Below are positions 20,227-28,860 of a stretch of 64,000 nt of DNA, piece by piece; position 1 is the first letter of the stretch; every line of letters starts with the position of its first letter. The stretch comes from Microvirga rosea. Lineage in GTDB: Bacteria > Pseudomonadota > Alphaproteobacteria > Rhizobiales > Beijerinckiaceae. Location: positions 162,086 to 226,085 of the forward strand of contig NZ_JAJDOP010000007.1 in NCBI RefSeq assembly GCF_020595095.1. Direction: 5' to 3'. Below the pieces are notes generated by a model. That model had not been told where the DNA came from. It saw only the letters and a program-made list of their open reading frames with translations, and ran no database searches. Both the position numbers and the translations under genes were made by a program.

Positions 20227-21159
20227 ATGACGTATGTCTCTCCCATGGACGCCCGGATCGCAGCCGTCCGCAGGTTCACCCGCTTTTATACGAGGCGCCT
20301 GGGCGTCCTGCGCGAAGGTCTGCTCGACAGCCCCTTTTCCTTGACGGAAGCTCGGGTGCTTTATGAGCTGGCGCACAGAGATGCTCCGACCGCCACGGAG
20401 CTTTGTCATGAACTCGATCTCGATCCAGGCTATCTCAGCCGCATCCTGAAACGCTTCGAAGACCTCTACCTTGTCCGGCGCGTGCGATCCGAGCAGGACG
20501 GCCGGCAGCATCATCTCGTGCTGACGGCGAAGGGGCACGAAGCCTTCGCTCCGCTCGATCGCCAATCCCGCGAGCAGATCGCCAGTCTTCTGGGAGCCCT
20601 GCCGGAATCCGGTCAGCGGCAGCTGGTTGCGAGCATGCACGTCATCGAGGCGAAGATTGACGGTGCCCGTGATCGAAACGAGACCTTTTCGCTCCGCCCA
20701 CACCGTCCCGGCGACATGGGCTGGATCGTGCATCGCCATGGGGCGCTCTACGCGCAGGAATATGGCTGGGATGAAACGTTCGAGGCTCTGGTGGCGGACA
20801 TCGTCGCGAGCTTCGTCAGGAATTACGATCCCGAGAAGGAACATTGCTGGCTGGCCGACCGCGACGGTGACATCCTCGGCTCGATCTTCATCGTCAGGCA
20901 ATCGGACGACATCGCCAAGCTGCGGCTCCTTTACGTGGAGCCTCGTGCGCGTGGGCTCGGCGTCGGCAAGCGCCTTGTCGAGGAGGCGATCAGCTTTTCC
21001 CGCGAGCGGGGCTATCGGCAGATCACCCTCTGGACGAACGACATCCTCCACGCGGCTCGCGGCATCTACGACAAAGCGGGCTTCCGTCTCGTCAGCGCGG
21101 AAGCCCACCACAGCTTCGGACACGATCTCGTGGGCGAGAACTGGGTCCTCGACCTCTAA
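20227..21159 (+). CDS. MarR-type regulator fused to a GNAT acetyltransferase
   Basis: 310 residues. Residues 1-150 form a MarR winged-helix domain (LTEARVLYELAH, DLDPGYLSRILKRFEDLYLVRRVRSEQDGRQHHLVLTAKG, with the wing DGRQHHLVLT). Residues 158-305 form a GNAT domain (LRLLYVEPRARGLGVGKRLVEEA is the acetyl-CoA-binding motif A; LHAARGIYDKAGFRLV is motif B). The bifunctional form is common in bacteria but its substrates are unknown. The upstream perfect palindrome probably binds this protein. The next gene is convergent and starts 6 bp after the stop. Confidence 0.93.
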   Translation: MTYVSPMDARIAAVRRFTRFYTRRLGVLREGLLDSPFSLTEARVLYELAHRDAPTATELCHELDLDPGYLSRILKRFEDLYLVRRVRSEQDGRQHHLVLTAKGHEAFAPLDRQSREQIASLLGALPESGQRQLVASMHVIEAKIDGARDRNETFSLRPHRPGDMGWIVHRHGALYAQEYGWDETFEALVADIVASFVRNYDPEKEHCWLADRDGDILGSIFIVRQSDDIAKLRLLYVEPRARGLGVGKRLVEEAISFSRERGYRQITLWTNDILHAARGIYDKAGFRLVSAEAHHSFGHDLVGENWVLDL

Positions 21160-21165
21160 GGCGCG

Positions 21166-24100
21166 CTACTCCGCCGCCATCGCGACCGGCTGCTCCACCG
21201 TGCGGAAGCGCGACAGCAATTCCGCCTCCTCCGCCTTCGCGGCCTTGAGGTTGCGCTCCTTCACATGACCGAAGCCACGGATCTTCTGCGGGAGCGATGC
21301 CAAGCCGATCGCCGTCGCATGATTGCGGGCATCGAGCTTTGCGACGATCTCCTGGAGCAGAGCCTCGTAATCGCGGATGAGCTGGCGCTCGGTCCGGCGT
21401 TCATGCGTATAGCCGAAGATGTCGAGGGGCGTGCCGCGCAGGCCCTTGAGATGCGCCAGCACGCCAAAGGCCTTCATCATCCATGGGCCGAAGCTCATCT
21501 TGCGGGGCAATCCGGTCGCCGGGTCCTTGCGGGCCAGAAGCGGCGGCGCCAGGTGAAACTCATAGCGCAGGTTCTCGCCCTCGAAGGTCGAGTCGACCTG
21601 CCGCTGAAAGCTGCCGCTCGTGTAAAGGCGGGCGACCTCGTACTCGTCCTTGTAGGCCATCAGCTTGAAAAGGGACCGGGCTACCGCATCGGTCAACCCG
21701 CTCGCGTCCGGCACGGTCCGCGCTTCCGCCGCCCTCACACGCTCCACGATCCTGCGATAGCGTTCGCCATAGCGTGCATTCTGATAGCGGGTCAGGAACC
21801 GGGCACGCCGGTCGATCACCTCGTCGAGCGTTTCCGAGAGCTGTCGCGATTCCGTCGGCGCTTTCGCGGCATTCATGAGCGACGCCAACGTCTCGGGCGC
21901 CGCGGCCGCCTGCCGACCCCAGGCAAAGGCGGAAAGGTTCATCTTCACCGCTTCGCCGTTGAGCTCGATGGCTTTTTCGATCGACGCGCGGGACAGGGGC
22001 ACGCGGCCCTTCTGATACGCGTATCCGAGCATGAACATATTGGCGGCGATCGCATTGCCGAGGAGCGCCGTCGCGATGGCAGTCGCATCGATGAAGTCGA
22101 CGCCTTCCTGTCCGGCGGACGATATCACGGCGCGTTTCAGGCGCTCGGTCGGCAGGGAGAAATCCGCATTGCGGGTGAATTCTCCGGGCATGACCTCGGC
22201 CGTGTTCACCACGAGCGCCGTCTGGCCTTTCTTCACCGAGGCCAGCACCTTTTTCGTGCCGGTGACGACGAGGTCGCAGCCGAGAACCAGGTGAGCCGCC
22301 TCCGCCGTGACGCGAATGGCATGGATATCATCCTGAGAATTGGCGAGACGCACGTGGCTGTACACGGCGCCGCCCTTCTGGGCGAGTCCCGCCATGTCGA
22401 TCATGCCCAGGCCCTTGCCTTCGAGATGCGCCGCCATGCCGAGGATGGCCCCGATGGTGACGACGCCCGTGCCGCCCACGCCGGTCACGATCATGTTGAA
22501 GGTGCGGTCGATCGCCGGAATGACCGGCTCTGGCAGGTCTGCGAGCGCCGGGCCGTCGAGGGCAGCGGCGTCCGGTACGGTCTTCTTTATCTTGGCGCCA
22601 TGGACAGTCACAAAGGAAGGGCAGAAGCCCGACACACACGAAAAGTCCTTGTTGCAGTTCGATTGATCGATCTGACGCTTGCGGCCGAACTCGGTCTCGA
22701 CGGGCTGTACGGCGACGCAGTTCGACTGGACGGAGCAATCGCCGCATCCCTCGCAGACGAGATCGTTGATGATGACGCGTTTGTCGGGATCGGGAAACTC
22801 CCCGCGCTTGCGGCGCCGGCGCTTTTCCGACGCGCAGGTCTGGTCGTAGATCATGACCGTGACACCCGGGATCGCCGCGAGTTCCCGCTGAACCGCCTCC
22901 AATGAGGAGCGGTGATGGATCGTCATCCCGTCAGGCCAGCGGATCGACTTCGGGTATTTGTGCGGCTCATCGGTAACGAGGGCGACGCGCTCGACACCCT
23001 CCTCGCGCACCTGACGGGCGATCATGTCCACGGTCAGCCCCCCTTCGTGCTTCTGCCCGCCGGTCATGGCGACCGCGTCGTTGAAGAGGATCTTGTAGGT
23101 GATGTTGGTTTTCGTATCGATGGCCCACCGCAGGGCCAGCACACCGGAATGGTTGTAGGTCCCGTCGCCCAGGTTCTGGAAAACGTGCCCGCGGCTGGAG
23201 AACGGCGCCTCGCCGATCCAGTTCGCGCCCTCGCCGCCCATCTGCGTGAAGCCGTCGGTCTCCCGATCCATCCACTGTACCATGTAGTGACACCCGATGC
23301 CCGCATAGGCACGCATCCCTTCGGGCACCTTGGTGGACGTGTTGTGCGGACAGCCGGAGCAGAAATGGGGCACGCGCGTCGCCACATCGGTCGTGACGGA
23401 CAGAACCTGCTGGGCGTGACGCAGACGCTGGACGCGGCCGCGCAGATCGTCATTGTTGTGATACCTGAGAAGGCGCTCGCCGATGGCGATGGCGATGTCA
23501 TTGGGATCGAGCGCTCCCTTGACCGGAAAGAGCCAGTTCCCGTTTTCGTCCTTCTTGCCGATGCAGAGGGGCTGGTTCGCCGTTCCGTACAGCTCTTCGC
23601 GCAGCTGCACCTCGATCAGCGAGCGCTTTTCCTCGACCACGATCACCATGTCGAGGCCGCGGGCGAAATCGAGAAGCTCGCTCTGGGAGAGCGGCCAGGG
23701 ACAGGCGATCTTGTAGAGTCGCAGGCCCATATCGTTCGCCTTGACCTCGTCGATGCCGAGTTCGTCAAGGGCCTGCCGGACATCGAGATAGGACTTGCCG
23801 ACGGTGATCACGCCGATCTTCGGCTGCCGCCCGCCGGACAGAATGATCCGGTTCAGGTTGTTGGCGCGGACAAACGCCATCATGGCGTCACGCTTATAGT
23901 CCTGAAGTCGCGCTTCCTGATCGAGCACGCCATCCCGCGCCCGGATGTTGAGGCCGCCGGGCGGCATCTGGAAATCGTCCGGCATGACGATCTTCACCCG
24001 GTCGAGGGAGCCGTCCACGGACGCCGTCGACTCGATGTTCTCCTTCACGCATTTGAACGCGACCCATGTTCCGCAGAAGCGGCTCATGGCGTAGCCGTAG

Positions 24101-24666
24101 AGACCGTAATCGAGAATTTCCTGAACACCCGCCGGGTTCAGGATCGGGACCATGACATCGACGAAGTGGAACTCGGACTGATGGGCGACGGTGGAGGATT
24201 CCGCCGTATGATCGTCGCCCATGAGAGCCAGCACGCCGCCGTGCTTCGAGGAGCCGGCCATGTTGGCGTGACGAAACACGTCGCCCGAGCGATCGACCCC
24301 GGGCCCCTTGCCGTACCAGAGGCCGAATACACCGTCGTATTTGCCGTCGCCGCGAATTTCCGCCTGCTGCGAGCCCCAGACCGCCGTGGCGGCGAGCTCC
24401 TCATTCAGGCCCGGCTGGAACAGAACGTTCGCCTGTTCGAGCCACCGGCGGGCGCGCCACAGGTTTTGATCCATGCCGCCAAGCGGCGAGCCCCGGTAGC
24501 CGGACACGAATCCGGCCGTGTTGAGGCCGGCAAGCCGGTCACGCTCGCGCTGCATGAGCAGCATGCGGACCACCGCCTGAGTGCCGGTGATGAAGATCCG
24601 GTCCTTCGTCAGGTCGTACTTATCGTCGAGCGATACGTCACGGAGCGCCATGCGACCTTCGGCCAT
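21166..24666 (-). CDS. Indolepyruvate ferredoxin oxidoreductase, fused subunits
   Basis: 1,166 residues, combining the IorA and IorB functions in one chain. An N-terminal pyrimidine domain is followed by the ThDP domain (LGDGTYNHSGVLALRWAID with the later ILFNDAVAMTGGQ) and the CSGCPHNTSTKVPEG block. A Fe-S region (CEGCGDCSVQSNC, then CNKDFSCVSGFCPSF) and the gamma-type domain (VTGVGGTGVVTIGAILG) follow. It oxidatively decarboxylates aryl-2-oxo acids to acyl-CoA, giving electrons to ferredoxin. AGGAGGAAGACG precedes the start. A perfect palindrome 65 bp upstream suggests specific repression. Confidence 0.93.
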   Translation of the reverse strand: MAEGRMALRDVSLDDKYDLTKDRIFITGTQAVVRMLLMQRERDRLAGLNTAGFVSGYRGSPLGGMDQNLWRARRWLEQANVLFQPGLNEELAATAVWGSQQAEIRGDGKYDGVFGLWYGKGPGVDRSGDVFRHANMAGSSKHGGVLALMGDDHTAESSTVAHQSEFHFVDVMVPILNPAGVQEILDYGLYGYAMSRFCGTWVAFKCVKENIESTASVDGSLDRVKIVMPDDFQMPPGGLNIRARDGVLDQEARLQDYKRDAMMAFVRANNLNRIILSGGRQPKIGVITVGKSYLDVRQALDELGIDEVKANDMGLRLYKIACPWPLSQSELLDFARGLDMVIVVEEKRSLIEVQLREELYGTANQPLCIGKKDENGNWLFPVKGALDPNDIAIAIGERLLRYHNNDDLRGRVQRLRHAQQVLSVTTDVATRVPHFCSGCPHNTSTKVPEGMRAYAGIGCHYMVQWMDRETDGFTQMGGEGANWIGEAPFSSRGHVFQNLGDGTYNHSGVLALRWAIDTKTNITYKILFNDAVAMTGGQKHEGGLTVDMIARQVREEGVERVALVTDEPHKYPKSIRWPDGMTIHHRSSLEAVQRELAAIPGVTVMIYDQTCASEKRRRRKRGEFPDPDKRVIINDLVCEGCGDCSVQSNCVAVQPVETEFGRKRQIDQSNCNKDFSCVSGFCPSFVTVHGAKIKKTVPDAAALDGPALADLPEPVIPAIDRTFNMIVTGVGGTGVVTIGAILGMAAHLEGKGLGMIDMAGLAQKGGAVYSHVRLANSQDDIHAIRVTAEAAHLVLGCDLVVTGTKKVLASVKKGQTALVVNTAEVMPGEFTRNADFSLPTERLKRAVISSAGQEGVDFIDATAIATALLGNAIAANMFMLGYAYQKGRVPLSRASIEKAIELNGEAVKMNLSAFAWGRQAAAAPETLASLMNAAKAPTESRQLSETLDEVIDRRARFLTRYQNARYGERYRRIVERVRAAEARTVPDASGLTDAVARSLFKLMAYKDEYEVARLYTSGSFQRQVDSTFEGENLRYEFHLAPPLLARKDPATGLPRKMSFGPWMMKAFGVLAHLKGLRGTPLDIFGYTHERRTERQLIRDYEALLQEIVAKLDARNHATAIGLASLPQKIRGFGHVKERNLKAAKAEEAELLSRFRTVEQPVAMAAE

Positions 24667-24730
24667 CGTCCGTCTTCCTCCTGAGGCGTGAGCCCCTGCT
24701 GCCGGTTACCGGTCTTGTTCTTCATGAATT

Positions 24731-24749
24731 ATGTCAGCAATGCTGACAT
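24731..24749. promoter_or_regulatory. Palindromic operator upstream of the indolepyruvate oxidoreductase gene
   Basis: ATGTCAGCAATGCTGACAT is a perfect 8-bp inverted repeat around AAT, 65 bp upstream of the gene's start codon and 136 bp from the divergent DUF1007 gene. It is probably a binding site for a dimeric regulator (MarR, Lrp/AsnC and GntR types are all possible). No regulator gene is adjacent. Confidence 0.6.
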
Positions 24750-24885
24750 ATGTCCGTTCCTCCGTCAATGAAAGGCAGATCCCCTAAAGACAGGTCTCCG
24801 TTTCGCCTCCATTAACCATCATGCATCAGAACTCTGGATGACCACCCTGTCCTCTCCCTACGGGAATCCTTCTACGGTGAGCTGC

Positions 24886-25533
24886 ATGATTCGTCGCCCT
24901 GTCCTCGTTTCGCTCGCCATGGCCGCGCTCGCGGCATTTGCGTCTCCGGCTCTCGCCCACCCTCATGTGTGGGTCACCGCGAAGGCGGAGCTTGTCTATG
25001 ACGGCGAGGGACGGATGACCGGCGTCCGACACGCCTGGACCTTCGACAAGGCTTATTCGGCCTTCGTGACCCAGGGTCTCGACAAGAATGGCGACGGCAA
25101 GCTGACGCCGGACGAGCTTCAGGACCTTGCCAGGGAAAACACCGAGTCCCTCTCGGAATTCGACTATTTCACCGTGCTCAAGGGCAACGGCCTGAAACAG
25201 GATTTCGGCGCGCCGCGCGACTACCGCATGGAATATGCGGACGAGGCGGTGACCATGTCCTATTTTCTTCCCCTGAAGGCCCCGGCGCCAGCCAAGACCG
25301 TTTCGCTCGAGGTCTACGACCCGACCTATTTCGTGTCGTTCAGCTTGGCCGAAGGCGATGCGGTGACCCTCGCGGGCGCGCCGCAGGGCTGCGCGACCAA
25401 CATTTCACGGCCCAAGGAAACCCCTCCGCCGACCCAGGCCCAGCCCATGTCGGAGGCATTTTTCGAGACTCTGACGGCTGCCTCTACCTTCGCCGTGCAA
25501 TTCGCCAACAAGGCCATCGTCGCATGTCCCTGA
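24886..25533 (+). CDS. DUF1007 family periplasmic protein
   Basis: 215 residues from the ATG at 24886, which gives a clean signal peptide (MIRRPVLVSLAMAALAAFA, cleavage after ALA-HPHV). The mature protein starts with HPHVW, a likely metal-binding N terminus. An EF-hand-like loop is present (DKNGDGKLTPDEL). Family members are periplasmic partners of NicO-type nickel/cobalt permeases, and the downstream permease overlaps by 10 bp. Together they probably move a divalent metal ion; direction and ion are not shown by the sequence. Confidence 0.88.
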   Translation: MIRRPVLVSLAMAALAAFASPALAHPHVWVTAKAELVYDGEGRMTGVRHAWTFDKAYSAFVTQGLDKNGDGKLTPDELQDLARENTESLSEFDYFTVLKGNGLKQDFGAPRDYRMEYADEAVTMSYFLPLKAPAPAKTVSLEVYDPTYFVSFSLAEGDAVTLAGAPQGCATNISRPKETPPPTQAQPMSEAFFETLTAASTFAVQFANKAIVACP

Positions 25534-26552
25534 CAGCCGAGCCGCTCGGTCTCCCGGATGCCGCCGGACGCCCCGTGGGGCAGCGCATCGTTCTGGCCGT
25601 CGGCGCCGTTGCGTCGGTGGGGATCGTCGTGACGCTTCTTCTCTGGTGGCTGGCCCCGGGTGCGGCGCCACCGGCCCGCAATCCCTTCGGGATGGGGCTC
25701 CGGGAGGCCGCTCCGACGGGCGATCTCGGCGCCTATATTCTGGCCGTCCAGAGCAATTTCTACAGGCACCTGCAACAGGCGGTCACCGCCCTTAAAAGTG
25801 ATGGCGCCGCGCTCTCGACCCTCGTGCTGATCGGCTTCGCCTACGGGGTCTTCCACGCGGCCGGCCCCGGGCACGGCAAAGGCGTCATCGCCGCCTACCT
25901 GGTCGCCGACGAGCGGGCGCTCGCCAAAGGGCTGGGCCTCAGTCTCGCGGCCGCGCTCGTGCAGGCGCTGGTGGCCATCCTGATCGTCGGCATCGCGGCC
26001 CTCCTGTTTCGCGCAACCGCCGCGACGATGACGCAGGTGACGACCGGCATCGAATGGATGAGCTTCGCGGCGGTTGCCCTCATCGGCTCGATCATCACTT
26101 GGCGGAAGGCCGGAAAGGTTCTGGGCGTCGCGGCACTCGCCCGCGACCCGGCGGCCGCTCCGCAGGACGCGGATTGCGATCATGTGCACATGCCCGAGCC
26201 GGAAGAGCTGCGCCGCCTGAACCACTGGCGCGACATGGCCGCCGTCGCGCTCGCCGCAGGCATCCGGCCCTGCGCCGGCGCCCTGGTGGTCCTGGTCTTC
26301 GCCCTTTCACAAGGCGTGCTCGCCGCAGGGATTGCCGCAACCTTCGCCATGGCCCTCGGCACGGCCCTGACAACCGGAGCCATCGCGGCACTGGCGGTTT
26401 TCGCCAAGACGGCCGCCTTGAGACTGGCGGGAGGCCGGGGAGCGGCGGGCGCACTCGCCGTTGCCGTGATCGAACTCCTGGCGGCCGCCTTCGTGGTGGT
26501 TTTGGGCGGCAGCCTGCTGTTCGGCCTGTGGACCTCCGGTCTCGCAAGCTAG
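25524..26552 (+). CDS. NicO/RcnA-type nickel/cobalt transporter
   Basis: 342 residues with six or more hydrophobic segments. The hallmark GFAYGVFHAAGPGHGKGVIAAYL is in the first half (about residues 95-117); a His-containing cytoplasmic loop (CDHVHMPEPEELRRLNHW) and GIRPCAGALVVLVFALSQG follow in the second half. These are the two halves of the NicO fold. It overlaps the DUF1007 gene by 10 bp and converges with the GGT-like gene. Uptake or efflux of Ni2+/Co2+ is possible; RcnA relatives export. Confidence 0.9.
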   Translation: MSLTAEPLGLPDAAGRPVGQRIVLAVGAVASVGIVVTLLLWWLAPGAAPPARNPFGMGLREAAPTGDLGAYILAVQSNFYRHLQQAVTALKSDGAALSTLVLIGFAYGVFHAAGPGHGKGVIAAYLVADERALAKGLGLSLAAALVQALVAILIVGIAALLFRATAATMTQVTTGIEWMSFAAVALIGSIITWRKAGKVLGVAALARDPAAAPQDADCDHVHMPEPEELRRLNHWRDMAAVALAAGIRPCAGALVVLVFALSQGVLAAGIAATFAMALGTALTTGAIAALAVFAKTAALRLAGGRGAAGALAVAVIELLAAAFVVVLGGSLLFGLWTSGLAS

Positions 26553-28147
26553 AGGCCGAGAACCGCTCCCTCGGATCGGACATCCGACGTCGCGGCGACC
26601 CGCCCGTCCCTGACATGTCTGACCAGCATCCCGGCCGCGCCGATGCCGTCTCCGGCATCCCGCCCGATTTCCTCCATCCGATGACCGCGCCGGGCGAGGT
26701 CGCGAGCCAAAGCTGGATCGAAGTCCGCCTCCACGCGCAGGCAGGCGGGCTCCTGACCGTGTTCCGGCTCCAGCAGCCAGCGCGGGGCTTCCACGGCCTC
26801 GGCCGGCGCCATGCCGATCTCGGCATAACGGGCGAAGATCTGGGCCACGGCCTGAGGTTCGTCGGACCCGCCGGCCCCGAGAATCTGAACACGTCCGTCG
26901 GCGAAGGCAGCCAATGCGGGCGAAAGGGCATGGAACGGCTTTCGTCCGGGCTCGAGCGGATTCCAACCGCTCGGATCGAGGGAGAAGCCGCCGCCGCGGG
27001 CATGCCAGAGAACGCCGGTTCCCGGGAGGACACATCCCGAGCCGAAGTCGGGGCCCAGCGACTGGACATAGGAGACCGCCAGCCCGTTCTTGTCGATGCA
27101 GCCCATCCAGGCGGAATTCCCTTGTGGCGGGACGACCGACCGGAAGGGCGCAGCGCGCTGGCCATCGATGGCCGCGCTCTCGCGCTCCAGCTGCGTCGGT
27201 TCGAGAAACAGGCCCGGATCGCGGGGCGTTTCGCGGGGATCGGTCACGATCCTGTCTCGGACCGCATAGGCGCGCTTCACGGCTTCGACCATCGCATGGT
27301 GGCGCTCCGCATTCTCACCCCGGCGGAGATCGATCCGGTCCATGATCCCGGCCACCATGAGAGAGGCGATTCCCTGGCTCGGCAAGGGAGGGGCAAAGAC
27401 GGTGGCGGAGCGCAGCGCGACGGACAGGGGCGCGAGGGCTCTGGCCCGATACTCCTCCAGGTCTTTGCGCCGGACCGGACTGCCGAGGCGCTCCAGATCC
27501 GCCGCGATCTCCCGCCCCACGTCGCCGCGATAGAAGTCGCCGAGCCCTGCATGGGCCAGCTGCCCGAGGGTGTCGGCCAGCATCGGGAAACGGCGCAGCG
27601 CACCGGCTTCCGGGACCTTGCCGTCGCTGGAGAGAAAGGTTGCCGCAAAGCCGGGAGAAGCCCGCAGGTCCTTGTCTTGGAGAGCCTTGCGGGCGGCGTC
27701 GCGCCCGCTCACCGCAAGACCGTCGCGCGCCAAACGGATCGCATCGGCAAGGATCATGTCGAGGGGAAGATGGCCGCCGAGGGCCCTGGCAAGCTCGAGG
27801 GCCAGCGCCCAGCCGGCCACGGCTCCGGCCACCGTCACGGTCGCGTCCGGTCCCCGGACCGGCAGCGCATCGTAACCGTTGCGGCGGTATTGCCGAAGAC
27901 CGGCCTCCTTGCCGGAAGGTCCGGAAGCATCGAGAGCATGAACGCGCCCGCGCGGCTCTCGCACGAGCCAGAAGCCATCGCCCCCAAGACCTGAAACGTG
28001 AGGGCAAGCGATCGACGCGCTGGCCGCCATGGCAATGGTTGCCTCCACGGCGTTGCCGCCCGCGGCGAGGATCATCAGGCCGGCTTCGGCTGCCGAGGAA
28101 TGGGGCGCGGCGACGGCGGCGGTGGCAAAAACAGGAGTTTCCGGCAT
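26549..28147 (-). CDS. Gamma-glutamyltransferase-like Ntn hydrolase, altered nucleophile
   Basis: 532 residues of the GGT fold. Marks include AAGGNAVEATIAMAASA, GLGGDGFWLV and, after the processing site, FGSGCVLPGTGVLWHARGGGF. The autoprocessing site, where GGTs have Thr, reads GNSAWMGCIDKNG, so Ser345 would be the new N-terminal nucleophile. There is no signal peptide, unlike periplasmic GGTs, so it is probably cytoplasmic, as in amidohydrolase relatives such as HpxW. Substrate is unknown. It lies near TRAP system 1 on the same strand but a convergent small gene separates them, and convergently overlaps nicO by 4 bp. Confidence 0.88.
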   Translation of the reverse strand: MPETPVFATAAVAAPHSSAAEAGLMILAAGGNAVEATIAMAASASIACPHVSGLGGDGFWLVREPRGRVHALDASGPSGKEAGLRQYRRNGYDALPVRGPDATVTVAGAVAGWALALELARALGGHLPLDMILADAIRLARDGLAVSGRDAARKALQDKDLRASPGFAATFLSSDGKVPEAGALRRFPMLADTLGQLAHAGLGDFYRGDVGREIAADLERLGSPVRRKDLEEYRARALAPLSVALRSATVFAPPLPSQGIASLMVAGIMDRIDLRRGENAERHHAMVEAVKRAYAVRDRIVTDPRETPRDPGLFLEPTQLERESAAIDGQRAAPFRSVVPPQGNSAWMGCIDKNGLAVSYVQSLGPDFGSGCVLPGTGVLWHARGGGFSLDPSGWNPLEPGRKPFHALSPALAAFADGRVQILGAGGSDEPQAVAQIFARYAEIGMAPAEAVEAPRWLLEPEHGQEPACLRVEADFDPALARDLARRGHRMEEIGRDAGDGIGAAGMLVRHVRDGRVAATSDVRSEGAVLGL

Positions 28148-28230
28148 GGATGCGATGAAAAGACCGGGTGATTCCGGCGGGCGAAACTTGCACGGCAGGG
28201 GTCACTTAGGGTAGTGCCTCCGGCATCGAA

Positions 28231-28488
28231 ATGAAGGGAGACGCGAGAGTGGCTCAGGCGAAACGCATGAACACGCGCAATCTCGTGACGATCCTGAGCA
28301 TCATGATCCTGGTAGGGACCGAGGTGCTCGGCGTTGCGATTGCTGGCGGCTGGGCCATTGCCGGCCTCTTTGAGCTCGGCAACATGGTCGGCTATGCCCT
28401 CATGGGGATCTTCAGCCTGTTCGCTCTCTATATTCTCAGCATCCTCTGGCGGCGCTGCATCGCCGTCGAGCCGATCACCGGCGCCTGA
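28231..28488 (+). CDS. Small two-helix membrane protein
   Basis: 85 residues from the first ATG; GTG at 28249 (with GGGAG upstream) and ATG at 28267 are alternative starts. Two hydrophobic helices are predicted (TILSIMILVGTEVLGVAIAGGWAIAGLF and MVGYALMGIFSLFALYILSIL). Conserved in sequence style with small inner-membrane proteins of the order. Function unknown. It is divergent from the GGT-like gene and converges with the DUF1850 gene. Confidence 0.7.
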   Translation: MKGDARVAQAKRMNTRNLVTILSIMILVGTEVLGVAIAGGWAIAGLFELGNMVGYALMGIFSLFALYILSILWRRCIAVEPITGA

Positions 28489-28494
28489 GGCTCT

Positions 28495-28860
28495 TTAACC
28501 GTCGCAGGGCTTCATCACGACGGGATCGGCCTCGGGCGGCACGAACTCGCCCATGGGCCTGCACCGGCCCTCGATGCAGATGCCCCAGTCGGCCGTCGCC
28601 CCCGAACGCCTCAACGCGACCTCCTGAAGGGGCGGCACATTCGGCCGCCATTTCCAAACTCCGTGATCGGATGTCGCCTCCGGAGGTGGCTCCATGCCGG
28701 CGCCGGACCCGCGCACCCGTGCCTCCACCAGTTCGAGTCCGGCGGGACCCGAGCGCCACTCCTCCTCCCAGAGGATTTTTTCCACGGAATGCGTCCAGGC
28801 GAGAGTCATGGCGCTGACGAGCAGCGGCACGACTTTCGAACCTGCGAGCAGGCAGATCAT
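28495..28860 (-). CDS. DUF1850 family protein, TRAP-TAXI associated
   Basis: 121 residues from the ATG at 28860, whose ATGA overlaps the stop of the TRAP permease gene. A short hydrophobic N terminus (MICLLAGSKVVPLLVSAMTL) is followed by LAWTHSVEKILWEEEWR, ARVRGSGAGMEPPPEA and GICIEGRCRPM, which are the conserved DUF1850 blocks. Family members occur next to TAXI-type TRAP permeases and are presumed accessory parts, but have no known biochemical role. The longer frame to 29109 runs inside the permease gene and was not used. Confidence 0.85.
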   Translation of the reverse strand: MICLLAGSKVVPLLVSAMTLAWTHSVEKILWEEEWRSGPAGLELVEARVRGSGAGMEPPPEATSDHGVWKWRPNVPPLQEVALRRSGATADWGICIEGRCRPMGEFVPPEADPVVMKPCDG

